NCBI RefSeq assembly: GCF_003999995.1 | Contig: NZ_RJAD01000002.1 | Location: forward strand, 372,001 to 436,000 | Source: Microbacterium sulfonylureivorans | GTDB taxonomy: Bacteria; Actinomycetota; Actinomycetes; Actinomycetales; Microbacteriaceae | Length of the DNA: 64,000 nt | Reading direction: 5' to 3' | Position numbers and translations under genes: made by a program | In this document: positions 28,734 to 36,138 of the stretch, one piece after another | Numbering within the stretch: the stretch's first letter is position 1 | Layout of the letters: each line of letters opens with the position of its first letter | Notes under the pieces: model-generated | What the model was told of the DNA's origin: nothing | The model's input: the letters and a program-made list of their open reading frames with translations, nothing else | Databases searched by the model: none

Positions 28734-29819
28734 GTGGTGTGGACGGCGAACGAGCTTCAGGATGTGGGCGACACCCTCGTCGGCGTGTTCCAAGATCCAC
28801 GCATCCTCATCGGCATCCCGCTGGCTCTGCTCGGCGCCGTGTTCATGTCATTCGGCGCGCAGTACCAGCACCGCGGCGTGACCAAGGTCGAGAAGCTGAG
28901 CGGCTCGACGGCGACAGGCGGCCTGAGCGGCGGCCAGCTGTGGCGCCTGCTTCGCCGGCCGTCCTGGGTCGTCGGCACCGTCATGCTGGGCCTTGCCATC
29001 GTCTGCCAGCTCGCCGCCCTGTCGTTCGCGCCCCTCATCGTCGTCCAGCCGCTCGGCGCGATCGCCCTCGTCATCACGACCCTGCTCAACGCCCAGATCA
29101 GCGGTCACAAGCCGACGCGGCGCTCGCTGATCGCGATCGCGGCCTGCGTCGGCGGCATCTTCGTCTTCGTCACCATCGCGGCGCTGTACGCGACCGACGC
29201 GCCGGTGTCGAACCAGCAGCTGATCACGATCCTGATCCTCCTCGGCGTGGTCACCATCGTCTTCGGCGGGCTGTGGCTCTGGAGGCGCCACAAGATGGGC
29301 GCGCTGTTCTACATCACGGCCGCCGGGGTGATCTACGGCTTCGTGGCGACCCTCGCGAAGGTCGTCATCACGCGCTGGCAGAATGACGACTTCTTCAACG
29401 GGCTGACCCTCACGTGCCTCGCCGCCCTCATCGCCAGCGCGATCGTCGGAGCGTACTTCGTCCAGACCGCGTACTCTTCAGGCCCCCCTGATCTGGTGAT
29501 CGCCGGGCTCACCGTGATCGACCCGATCGTCGCGATCCTGATCGGACTCATCGTCCTCAACGAGGCCGCCGGCGCGCCGCTGTGGGTCTACATCGCGTTC
29601 AGCATCGTCGGCGCGATCGCTGTCTGGGGAGTGTTCCAGCTGGCGCGCTACCATCCGCAGGTGCTGAGCGACAGCAAGGGTCTCCCGATCGAACGAGGAA
29701 GCTCCGGAGACGGTGAGGTCGCGCATCCCACGACGGGCTCGCTGCGCGTGACCGAAGCCGTTGCGAAGGTGTGGCCAGACCCGCCGGTGAAGGACAAGGG
29801 CGACGGCTCAGGTCGCTGA
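28734..29819 (+). CDS. DMT superfamily transporter-like membrane protein
   Basis: 361 residues with nine or ten membrane segments in EamA-like organisation. The order is a first helix RILIGIPLALLGAVFMSFGA, paired helices at 75-140, a second half from about 160, and a hydrophilic C-terminal tail of 60 residues. It resembles the NIPA/DUF-type DMT transporters (magnesium transporters in eukaryotes), but the substrate cannot be told from sequence. Start is GTG-GTG; TAGTGT at 28722-28727 lies 6 bases upstream, suggesting a leaderless mRNA. Its stop codon touches that of the next minus-strand gene (TGATCA). Confidence 0.82.
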   Translation: MVWTANELQDVGDTLVGVFQDPRILIGIPLALLGAVFMSFGAQYQHRGVTKVEKLSGSTATGGLSGGQLWRLLRRPSWVVGTVMLGLAIVCQLAALSFAPLIVVQPLGAIALVITTLLNAQISGHKPTRRSLIAIAACVGGIFVFVTIAALYATDAPVSNQQLITILILLGVVTIVFGGLWLWRRHKMGALFYITAAGVIYGFVATLAKVVITRWQNDDFFNGLTLTCLAALIASAIVGAYFVQTAYSSGPPDLVIAGLTVIDPIVAILIGLIVLNEAAGAPLWVYIAFSIVGAIAVWGVFQLARYHPQVLSDSKGLPIERGSSGDGEVAHPTTGSLRVTEAVAKVWPDPPVKDKGDGSGR

Positions 29820-30113
29820 TCAGCCCCGCTCGTCGATGCGGATGACGAGGCGACCGTCTTCGATCCGCCCCTTGTCACCGGGGCTCGGGGCCGGGGCGGG
29901 CATCTCCACCTGAGCCTCCCAGGCCGCGTGAGCTTCCTCGGCCGAAGGGCGCCAGACGGAATCGAACCCGGAACCGACGCCGGCGAGCGATCCGCCCGCG
30001 GTCCCGTCGAGCTGCTTGCGCAGCTGATCGCGCTTGATCCGCGGTGCGAGAACGATCAGCACGACGGTCGTCGCCGTGACTGACGCGACCACCACCCATC
30101 CGAACGCGTCCAC
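29820..30113 (-). CDS. Small single-pass membrane protein, function unknown
   Basis: 97 residues from a GTG: an N-terminal membrane helix (VDAFGWVVVASVTATTVVLI), then a basic stretch APRIKRDQLRKQLDG and an acidic, Pro-rich cytoplasmic tail ending in a small beta unit (GRLVIRIDERG). No ribosome binding site stands out. Upstream in-frame sequence to about 30407 lacks protein character and was excluded. Function unknown. Confidence 0.65.
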   Translation of the reverse strand: MDAFGWVVVASVTATTVVLIVLAPRIKRDQLRKQLDGTAGGSLAGVGSGFDSVWRPSAEEAHAAWEAQVEMPAPAPSPGDKGRIEDGRLVIRIDERG

Positions 30114-30203
30114 GGAGAGATTGTCGCACGGCACGCTCCTGCGGAATGGAGGGGGTGTGAGGTGAACGTAGGATCGACTGGGTGCTATAGGATATGTGAC
30201 TAC

Positions 30204-30238
30204 GAGGAGAGGTGTGGTTTTGGCCCACCCCTCTCCTC
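30204..30238 (+). other. Terminator-like stem-loop, possible small RNA end
   Basis: GAGGAGAGG (30204-30212) pairs with 30230-30238; GTGG/CCAC form an inner stem; loop TTTTGGC. It is followed by TTGCC rather than a long T-run. Lies 11 bases downstream of TAGGAT. Confidence 0.35.
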
Positions 30239-30429
30239 TTGCCGGAGGAGGTGGTTCCTCTGGGCCGCGCCCTCCTTCGTGCGCGGCAGATCTGTCTTCG
30301 GGAGACCGGGCAGATCGCAGCCCCGTCCGGTGAGTCCAGCAGATCGGAGCCTCGAGCTCCAGGCTCGGGCGGGGCTGCACTTCGCGATCGCCTCGCGAGC
30401 GGGGCATGAGCGCCGACGGCGTCTTCGAC

Positions 30430-30465
30430 CCCTCAGATTCCGCGCGATCTCGCGGAATCTGAGGG
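30430..30465 (-). terminator. Terminator of the CAT tRNA
   Basis: Perfect 15-bp inverted repeat with 6-base loop, starting 6 bases after the encoded CCA of the minus-strand tRNA. No T-run follows. Confidence 0.65.
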
Positions 30466-30471
30466 ATCGGA

Positions 30472-30548
30472 TGGTAGGGCGGGTGGGACTTGAACCCACG
30501 ATCGTCGGGTTATGAGCCCGCTGCCTTGACCAGCTTGGCCACCGCCCC
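30472..30548 (-). tRNA. tRNA with CAT anticodon (elongator Met or Ile2)
   Basis: 77 nt including an encoded CCA, unlike the other two tRNAs here. The acceptor has G1-T72 wobble and six G-C or C-G pairs; T-arm GTGGG-TTCAAGT-CCCAC; anticodon CAT at 30512-30514 (plus-strand numbering). The anticodon stem has three G-C pairs next to the loop and a G-A mismatch at 27-43. The D-arm GCC-AAGCTGGTCAA-GGC is unlike initiator tRNA. Whether it is elongator Met or lysidine-modified Ile2 cannot be settled by eye. Confidence 0.85.
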
Positions 30549-30578
30549 CTGCGCATCGAGCCTAATGCTCGACGGCTG

Positions 30579-32585
30579 CTACATCACGGCGCCGATGTAG
30601 GAGTATTTGACGAAGACCTCGGGGGCGAAACCTGCCTCCTCGAGCACACCCTGTACGGCGTTGAGCATGTAGCTGGAGTCCCAGCCCATGTAGAGCGAGT
30701 TCTCGTCGTCCAGCCGGTCCCACTGCCCGTTCCATGACTGCGCGCCGTAGACGGGCCCGCCGCGACGCTCGCTGTAGGCGACGACGGCCGCGCGCGAGTC
30801 GGCCCAGAGTCGCTTGAAGACGCGGTTGAAGAGGTACTTGACGTCGGGAACCTCCCAGTGCTCGCCGCGATACTCGACGTAGTCCCACTCGCGCTCCCAC
30901 CCCCGCGGCCAGCCGCGGTGACGCACGGCGTCGAGGATGGGGGTCAGTCCGTCGTCGTCGATGGGGGCCGTGCCTGGGCGTGTCCAGACCTCGAGGAACC
31001 GCTCGGTGAGTCGAGCGGAGCGCGCCGTGATCGCAGCGGTGTTCCAGCCGGGAAGGTCGGCGAGCACGCGCGTCGACGAGACCCCGCTGCGGGCGTACAC
31101 CGCCTGCTTCTCGGGGAAGGACCGATCGAAGGCGCGTTCGGCGAGCGCGGTCTCGAGCATCGCGAGATTCCCGAGCGTCCTGGCGAGCGCGCGGTGGCTG
31201 TTCTGCTCGTCCTCGCTGTATTCGGCCCATTCCCGATGTCCGTCCCCCGTCCAGCTGTCGGCCGGTGTGAGAGGGAAGACGTGGTCCACCTCCAGATCGG
31301 CGACGCCGTCCAGCCCGGCGAGGCGCCCCAGCACATAGGCGGCGTGGGGGAGCTCGGAGTACTTCAGAGCGACACGGACCCGCTTGTCGGAGGGGGTGAT
31401 CCGTGCGATCGCCTGCACGAGGCCGTCAGCGCCCGAAGCCCGAGCGCGGCACAGGCGCGCGACGAGACGACCCGTCCCGATCCCGACGACTGTCCGGCGA
31501 AGGAGGAGCGACTGGACCATCTCAAGCGTGTGGACCAGCTCTGCGCGGTCGATCGCGCCCTGCGAGTGATCGCTGTACGCCTGCATGACCAGCGGGTACA
31601 TCTCGGTGCCGAAGGTGTTGAGGTATCCGAGCTGCCGGCCGAGCTCGGCATCCGGTGCCTGTGACGGGTCGAGCAGGACGCGGTACACCTCCGAGTACTC
31701 CCGCCATTGCACCGCGTGAAGGCGCAGATCGTCGATGTCGAGGCGTGGGAACTCGTGACGGAAGGCGTCGTACACTCCGCGGCCGCCGGAGAGCGTGACC
31801 TCGCGCCCCGTGGTCAGGACGAGGTACTGCCGCCAGAACGCCGCGATCGATTCGCCGGTGTTCTGCTCGATCGGCAGCCAGTAGTCCCTCTCGATCTCCT
31901 GCTGCTCGGCGTGCGACAGACCCATCAGGACGTAATTGTGGATCAGCTCGTGGTCTCGCAGGGGCTCGCCCGTGGAGTTGAGGCTCTCGAAGATCTGCTG
32001 AGCGTTGGCTCCCGCGCCCAGGGTGATCGCGACATGCTCGAGCTTCTGCAGACCCCGCCAGATGCGCGGGGCCTCGTCGAGACTGATCTGGCTGCGGAAG
32101 AACGCGTAGTTGTCGTCGAACCGGGACTCGCGGTGGTGCTCCTCGTCGCTGCGGCGATCGAGGACGACGCTCTCGAAGACGTCCGCCCAGGCGCGATGAG
32201 GCCGCAGCTTCGTGCGGGTGCGATCCGCCGAGAGCACCAGGACGCGCTCGAGTTCCCCGGCGAGCACATCATCGTGTCCTGTGACGGTGTGGTGCAGCGC
32301 GGCGACGAGGAGCATCAGCGTCGTGATGCGCTGCTGCCCGTCGATCAGCACGAGTTCGGCGGCGTCGCCATCGGCGCTGAACGATGACAGGACCGAGCCG
32401 ATGAAGTGCATGTGGCGGTCGTCGAGGTCGCCGACGGCGCGGATGTCGGCGAGCAGCTGCTCGCATCCCCCGATGTCCCAGCGGTACTGCCGCTGGTAGA
32501 CCGGCACGACGATCGTCCAGTCGGCGGAGGACAGCCAGCCGATGGTGTTGACGGCGGTCGCGTCGACGTTCGTGGCGGTGACCAT
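30579..32585 (-). CDS. DUF262/DUF1524 protein (GmrSD/BrxU-type restriction-like nuclease)
   Basis: Single-chain relative of type IV, modification-dependent restriction enzymes. An N-terminal DUF262 (GmrS/ParB-like NTPase) carries the signature VYQRQYRW near residue 29 and IDGQQRITTL at 81-90. The middle has the DUF1524 HNH-type nuclease: VDHVFPLTP, then RTLGNLAMLE and F..SFPEKQAVYARSG. The last ~140 residues are Trp-rich and unassigned (WGWPRGWEREW-like and MGWDSSYMLNAVQGVLEE). The ATG at 32585 (668 aa) fits the domain start better than one 132 bases upstream (32717), whose extension is Arg-rich. No methylase or other defence gene is adjacent. Antiphage role is inferred from family. Confidence 0.85.
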   Translation of the reverse strand: MVTATNVDATAVNTIGWLSSADWTIVVPVYQRQYRWDIGGCEQLLADIRAVGDLDDRHMHFIGSVLSSFSADGDAAELVLIDGQQRITTLMLLVAALHHTVTGHDDVLAGELERVLVLSADRTRTKLRPHRAWADVFESVVLDRRSDEEHHRESRFDDNYAFFRSQISLDEAPRIWRGLQKLEHVAITLGAGANAQQIFESLNSTGEPLRDHELIHNYVLMGLSHAEQQEIERDYWLPIEQNTGESIAAFWRQYLVLTTGREVTLSGGRGVYDAFRHEFPRLDIDDLRLHAVQWREYSEVYRVLLDPSQAPDAELGRQLGYLNTFGTEMYPLVMQAYSDHSQGAIDRAELVHTLEMVQSLLLRRTVVGIGTGRLVARLCRARASGADGLVQAIARITPSDKRVRVALKYSELPHAAYVLGRLAGLDGVADLEVDHVFPLTPADSWTGDGHREWAEYSEDEQNSHRALARTLGNLAMLETALAERAFDRSFPEKQAVYARSGVSSTRVLADLPGWNTAAITARSARLTERFLEVWTRPGTAPIDDDGLTPILDAVRHRGWPRGWEREWDYVEYRGEHWEVPDVKYLFNRVFKRLWADSRAAVVAYSERRGGPVYGAQSWNGQWDRLDDENSLYMGWDSSYMLNAVQGVLEEAGFAPEVFVKYSYIGAVM

Positions 32586-32786
32586 CGTCTCGCTGGGCTC
32601 CTCGGAGGTCTGGACGGGGCGGGCAGCGTCGCGAGCGACGCGATCGAACCACGTCGGGCCGGAACGACGGCATCCCGCACGCGAGTCGCACCGCCCGGCT
32701 GACGCCCGGCGCATCAAGTCTATTCGGCGGATCTCGCCGTCTGGATATTCACGGCCGCCGCACTTCGACGCCCACAGGCCCCGATG

Positions 32787-32800
32787 TAGGCTTGCCTAAG
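32787..32800 (+). promoter_or_regulatory. Possible DtxR/IdeR-like iron box
   Basis: TAGGCTTGCCTAAG contains the palindrome TAGGC-TT-GCCTA and matches the right half of the DtxR consensus (GCTAACCTAA) at 8 of 10 positions, while the left half matches poorly. It lies about 50 bases before the ATG of a gene for a putative iron enzyme. Confidence 0.3.
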
Positions 32801-32849
32801 TTGGGCCTGTTAAAACGTGCTGGCCCCCTACGGAAGGGTGATCCACCTC

Positions 32850-33623
32850 ATGGGTTACATCAAATCCGCCGCTCTCGAAGAGACCGGCTTCGTCGTCCTC
32901 GACAGCTACAACCAGGAGCTCGACCCCCAGGAGTGGCTCGACATCGAGTACAACGACTGGAAGTCCTCGGGCGACACGCGCTTCGCGCCGCTCGCCAGCG
33001 CCTTCGGCGACATCGAGTGCAACGGCTTCTGGAACCACAAGCCGCCGCGCACCGACAAGGACGGCGTCTGGATCGACTCTCAGGTCGAGAAGGCCCCGAA
33101 CCTCGCGCGTCGCGCGCAGGAGCCGGGCGCGAACGTCGGCCGCTGCCGTGTCATCGAGCTGCAGCCGAACACCTACGCCGACTGCCTCTACAACCTGCAC
33201 CAGGACGACAACAACCGCCTGAACCCCGACGGCACCGGCTGGGTGGTGCGCGGCTTCTTCAACCTCACGGACGACAAGGACAGCTTCTTCGTCCTCCGCG
33301 AGAACCGCACCGACCCGAGCGTGGAGTACCGCATCGCGCTGCCGGCCGGGGCCCAGCTCATCATCGACACCCAGCGTCTGTGGCACGCCGCCGCACACTA
33401 CGGCGACGAGCCTCGATACTGCCTCATCACGTCGTGGACCTCGGGCCCCGAACTCGACGCGTACATCGAGAAGTACAACGGCAAGCCCACGACCGCGCAG
33501 TTCGAGGTCGCCCAGGACGTGCTCGACGCCGGGCAGGTCGAGCAGGCGCGACGTGACGCCGCGCGCGCCGCGTACTACGCCGCCAAGGGCCAGGCCGCGA
33601 AGCTGGCGATGAGCGAGGCCTGA
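32850..33623 (+). CDS. Conserved protein with HxD...H iron-site pattern
   Basis: 257 residues. HQD at 117-119 and His 179 (TQRLWHAAAH), followed by a basic residue near 189 in EPRYCLITSW, reproduce the two-His-one-carboxylate triad of Fe(II)/2-oxoglutarate dioxygenases within a jelly-roll-like strand pattern (RGFFNLTDD, FFVLREN, YRIALPAGAQLIIDTQ). A C-terminal helix rich in Ala/Gln/Arg follows. The ATG at 32850 has GGAAGGG 11 bases upstream; an earlier in-frame start at 32817 is less likely. Enzymatic activity and substrate are inferred only from the triad. A candidate iron-regulator site lies upstream, and a strong terminator follows. Confidence 0.7.
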   Translation: MGYIKSAALEETGFVVLDSYNQELDPQEWLDIEYNDWKSSGDTRFAPLASAFGDIECNGFWNHKPPRTDKDGVWIDSQVEKAPNLARRAQEPGANVGRCRVIELQPNTYADCLYNLHQDDNNRLNPDGTGWVVRGFFNLTDDKDSFFVLRENRTDPSVEYRIALPAGAQLIIDTQRLWHAAAHYGDEPRYCLITSWTSGPELDAYIEKYNGKPTTAQFEVAQDVLDAGQVEQARRDAARAAYYAAKGQAAKLAMSEA

Positions 33624-33644
33624 GCCTCGGCATCCGCCTGCACG

Positions 33645-33675
33645 AAGGCCCCGGTCCTCGCGACCGGGGCCTTCT
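33645..33675 (+). terminator. Rho-independent terminator
   Basis: Perfect 13-bp GC-rich stem, 5-base loop, followed by TTCGTCC, 22 bases after the stop of the HxD protein gene. Confidence 0.85.
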
Positions 33676-33706
33676 TCGTCCCTCCGACACGGCGTAATCA
33701 CATGCT

Positions 33707-33736
33707 TGTCATTCCGGGGTCGGGTGGGCGATAATG
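33707..33736 (+). promoter_or_regulatory. Promoter of the DUF3145 gene
   Basis: TTGTCA (33707-33712) and GATAAT (33731-33736) separated by 18 bases, one of the closest matches to the vegetative consensus in this window. Expected start near 33743, leaving a 75-base leader. Confidence 0.65.
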
Positions 33737-33817
33737 GCGGCAAGCACAATCGAAGAGCCAGCCGGACATCCGTGATCAGGTCGTTGGGGAAGACGCACCT
33801 GATGAAACGGAGAGATC

Positions 33818-34321
33818 ATGGCTACACCACAGGCGCGTGGAGTGATCTACATTCACTCTGCGCCACGGGCGTTGTGCCCCCACCTCGAGTGGGCGGTCGG
33901 TCGAGCGCTCGACCGAGCGGTCAGCTTCGAGTGGGCCGACCAGCCGGTGCTGCATGGCGCCCGGCGCGCGGAATTCTACTGGGAGGGATCGGCCGGCACC
34001 GGTGCGGCGCTGGCCACCGCGATCCGCGGGTGGGAGCACCTGCGATTCGAAGTGACCGAGGATCCCACGCCTCGCAGTGACGGGGGCCGCTGGCTGCACA
34101 CGCCGGGTCTCGGCATCCACTATGCGCAGACCGACACCGCAGGCAACGTGGTGATCGGCGAAGATCGCGTCCGCTACGCCATGGAGGTCTCCGGCGGGAA
34201 CGCGCTCGACCTGCAGCGCGAGCTGCAGGTCGCCCTGGGTGCTGCCTGGGATGACGAGCTGGAGGCCTTCCGTCACGCGAGCGACGACGCACCCGTCGTG
34301 TGGCTGCACAAGGTCGGCTGA
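33818..34321 (+). CDS. DUF3145 domain-containing protein
   Basis: 167-residue actinobacteria-specific protein, recognised by RGVIYIHSAPRALCPHLEW at the start, FEWADQPVLHGARRAEFYW and the WLHTPGLGIHYAQTD stretch. In Streptomyces and relatives the DUF3145 gene also lies next to fabF, here in convergent orientation, so it may serve lipid metabolism; no activity is known. GGAGAG lies 5-6 bases before the ATG. Confidence 0.9.
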   Translation: MATPQARGVIYIHSAPRALCPHLEWAVGRALDRAVSFEWADQPVLHGARRAEFYWEGSAGTGAALATAIRGWEHLRFEVTEDPTPRSDGGRWLHTPGLGIHYAQTDTAGNVVIGEDRVRYAMEVSGGNALDLQRELQVALGAAWDDELEAFRHASDDAPVVWLHKVG

Positions 34322-34422
34322 CGGGGCCGCCCGGCACAACTCCACAGACTCAGGCGGCAGAGGCGCCAATACCGATGCTCGGAGAGACACTTCCCGGGTC
34401 GCGGGAAGACGAATCGCCGCCT

Positions 34423-34467
34423 GACACGAAGACGCCCCCGGAGGCTTCCCGGGGGCGTCTTCGTGTC
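34423..34467. terminator. Bidirectional terminator between DUF3145 and fabF
   Basis: 19-bp perfect stem with a 7-base loop, the longest hairpin of the window, ending 7 bases before the fabF stop codon. Confidence 0.88.
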
Positions 34468-34473
34468 TGTGCG

Positions 34474-35712
34474 TCAGACGGAGCGGAACGCGACGACGGC
34501 GTTGTGACCGCCGAAGCCGAACGAATTGCTGATCGCCAGCTGCGGACCGTCGCCCAGAGGCTGGGCCTCGCCCGACACCTTCAGCGGGATCTCGGGATCC
34601 TGCGTCGAGATGTTGATCGTCGGGGGAGCGACCCGGTCGCGGAGGGCGAGGATGGTGAAGATCGCCTCAAGGGCGCCCGTGCCGCCGAGCAGGTGACCCG
34701 TCGACGCCTTGGTGGCGGAGACCGGGATGTCGTGCAGGCGGTCGCCGAAGACGCTCAGGAGCGCCTTGTACTCGGCGATGTCTCCGGTGGGCGTCGACGT
34801 GGCGTGCGCGTTGATGTGCGTGACCTCGTCGGGCGTCGCCCCGGCTGCCTCGAGTGCCAGACGGACCGCGCGCGACGCGCCAAGCCCCTCGGGCTCGGGA
34901 GCGGTGATGTGGTACGAATCGGCCGTGACGCCGCCGCCGACGACCTCGGCGTAGATCTTCGCGCCGCGTGCCTGGGCGTGCTCCAGCGTCTCGAGAACGA
35001 GGCAGGCGGCTCCCTCGCCCATGACGAAGCCGTCGCGGTCGACGCTGTAGGGGCGTGAGGCGGTCTCGGGGGAGTCGTTGCGCTTGGAGAGCGCCTGCAT
35101 CGACGCGAAGGCCGCGAGGGTGAGGCCGTGGATCACAGCCTCGGAGCCGCCTGCGATGATGACATCGGCCTGACCGGAGCGGAGCGCGTCGTACGCGTTC
35201 ACGAGCGACTCGGTGCTCGACGCGCACGCCGAGGCCACGGTCCGCGCGTAGGCACGGGCGCCGAGATGCATCGAGACGGCGGCGGCCGGCGCGTTGGGCA
35301 TCAGCATCGGGACGCTCATCGGCATGACGCGCCGGGGGCCCTTCTCCTTCAGCGTGTCCCACGCGGCGAGGGTGGTCTGCAGGCCGCCGATGCCGGTCGC
35401 GAAGTCGACGCCGAAGCGCTCCGGCTCGACTTCGGGCTTGCCCGCGTCTTCCCAGGCCTCCTGCGCCGCGACCAGCGCGAACTGCGCCGACGGGTCGAGG
35501 CGGTTGGCGACGGGGCGTTCGAGGACGGTGTTGGGCCGAACCTTCGCTTCGGCGGCGAACGTCACCGGGATCTGGTATTCCTCCACCCAGTCGTACTCGA
35601 GCGTGTGGGCGCCGGACGCCCCGCCGAGGAGGGCCGACCAGCTCTCGGGCGCCGTGCCCCCGAGCGGGGTGGATGCGCCGATGCCGGTGACGACGATTCG
35701 GGGTGTGCTCAT
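34474..35712 (-). CDS. fabF: Beta-ketoacyl-ACP synthase II
   Basis: Condensing enzyme elongating acyl-ACP with malonyl-ACP in type II fatty acid synthesis. 412 residues with catalytic Cys in TVASACASSTES near 167, His in INAHATSTPTGD near 307 and His in KASTGHLLGGTGALEA near 343: the Cys-His-His triad of KAS II. ATG start. Last gene of the minus-strand fabD-fabH-acpP-fabF operon, separated from acpP by 102 bases that contain hairpins. Confidence 0.95.
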   Translation of the reverse strand: MSTPRIVVTGIGASTPLGGTAPESWSALLGGASGAHTLEYDWVEEYQIPVTFAAEAKVRPNTVLERPVANRLDPSAQFALVAAQEAWEDAGKPEVEPERFGVDFATGIGGLQTTLAAWDTLKEKGPRRVMPMSVPMLMPNAPAAAVSMHLGARAYARTVASACASSTESLVNAYDALRSGQADVIIAGGSEAVIHGLTLAAFASMQALSKRNDSPETASRPYSVDRDGFVMGEGAACLVLETLEHAQARGAKIYAEVVGGGVTADSYHITAPEPEGLGASRAVRLALEAAGATPDEVTHINAHATSTPTGDIAEYKALLSVFGDRLHDIPVSATKASTGHLLGGTGALEAIFTILALRDRVAPPTINISTQDPEIPLKVSGEAQPLGDGPQLAISNSFGFGGHNAVVAFRSV

Positions 35713-35736
35713 GGAGATCGGAGTCCTCGTTGATGG

Positions 35737-35762
35737 CCGGTGGGGGCCGCAGCCCCCACCGG
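35737..35762 (-). other. Intercistronic hairpin between acpP and fabF
   Basis: 11-bp perfect stem, 4-base loop. A second small stem (GGGGC-CGA-GCCCC) lies near 35790. Could act as partial terminator or as an mRNA 3'-stabilising element for the acpP message. Confidence 0.5.
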
Positions 35763-35814
35763 GGGCCGCGTCAGCAGGCCGGGGGTGTGGGGCCGAGCCC
35801 CATGGGGAATGGTC

Positions 35815-36063
35815 CTACGCCTGGTTCGACGTGATGTAGCTGACGGCGTCGCCGACGGTCTTGAGGTTCTTGACCTCGTCGTCGGGGATGGTGACGCCGA
35901 ACTTCTCCTCGGCGTTCACGACGATCGTCATCATCGAGATGGAGTCGATGTCGAGGTCATCGGTGAACGACTTCTCGAGCGCGACCTCGTCGGCCGAGAT
36001 TCCCGTCTCGTCGGTGATGAGCTCGGCCAGTCCGGCGAGGACCTCGTCGCTGGTGAATGCCAT
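35815..36063 (-). CDS. acpP: Acyl carrier protein
   Basis: 82-residue acidic four-helix carrier of growing acyl chains. The phosphopantetheine Ser is in DLDIDSISM near residue 41. ATG at 36063 has AGGAG eight bases upstream; the longer frame starting at 36114 lies in the leader and its sequence is not ACP-like. In the leader, TAGACT (36114-36119) could be its own promoter, followed by a hairpin at 36090-36109. Separate, high expression would fit the abundance of ACP. Confidence 0.95.
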   Translation of the reverse strand: MAFTSDEVLAGLAELITDETGISADEVALEKSFTDDLDIDSISMMTIVVNAEEKFGVTIPDDEVKNLKTVGDAVSYITSNQA

Positions 36064-36089
36064 GGGTGTCTCCTGTTTTCTTCGGGGTT

Positions 36090-36119
36090 CCCGGACCGGG
36101 TGGTCCGGGGACAAGTCTA
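36090..36119 (-). promoter_or_regulatory. acpP promoter -10 and leader hairpin
   Basis: TAGACT at 36114-36119 on the minus strand, then an 8-bp stem with 4-base loop at 36090-36109, then the ribosome binding site of acpP. The hairpin would lie in the 5' leader of an acpP transcript starting near 36107. Confidence 0.45.
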
Positions 36120-36138
36120 GGGTCGGGGCGGGCGGGAC

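Larger units (their letters stand above)
30114..30471. other. Intergenic stretch with two hairpins
   Basis: 358 bases without a convincing gene. It holds a stem-loop at 30204-30238 on the plus strand, preceded by TATAGGAT (30186-30193, promoter-like), and a perfect 15-bp inverted repeat at 30430-30465 next to the tRNA. A small RNA on the plus strand is conceivable but not shown. Confidence 0.4.

Noticed and set aside
30472..30548. CAT tRNA as the initiator tRNA
   Set aside because: Although three G-C pairs flank the anticodon loop, the acceptor has G1-T72 rather than the 1-72 mismatch with C1, and the D-arm differs from actinobacterial initiator tRNA.
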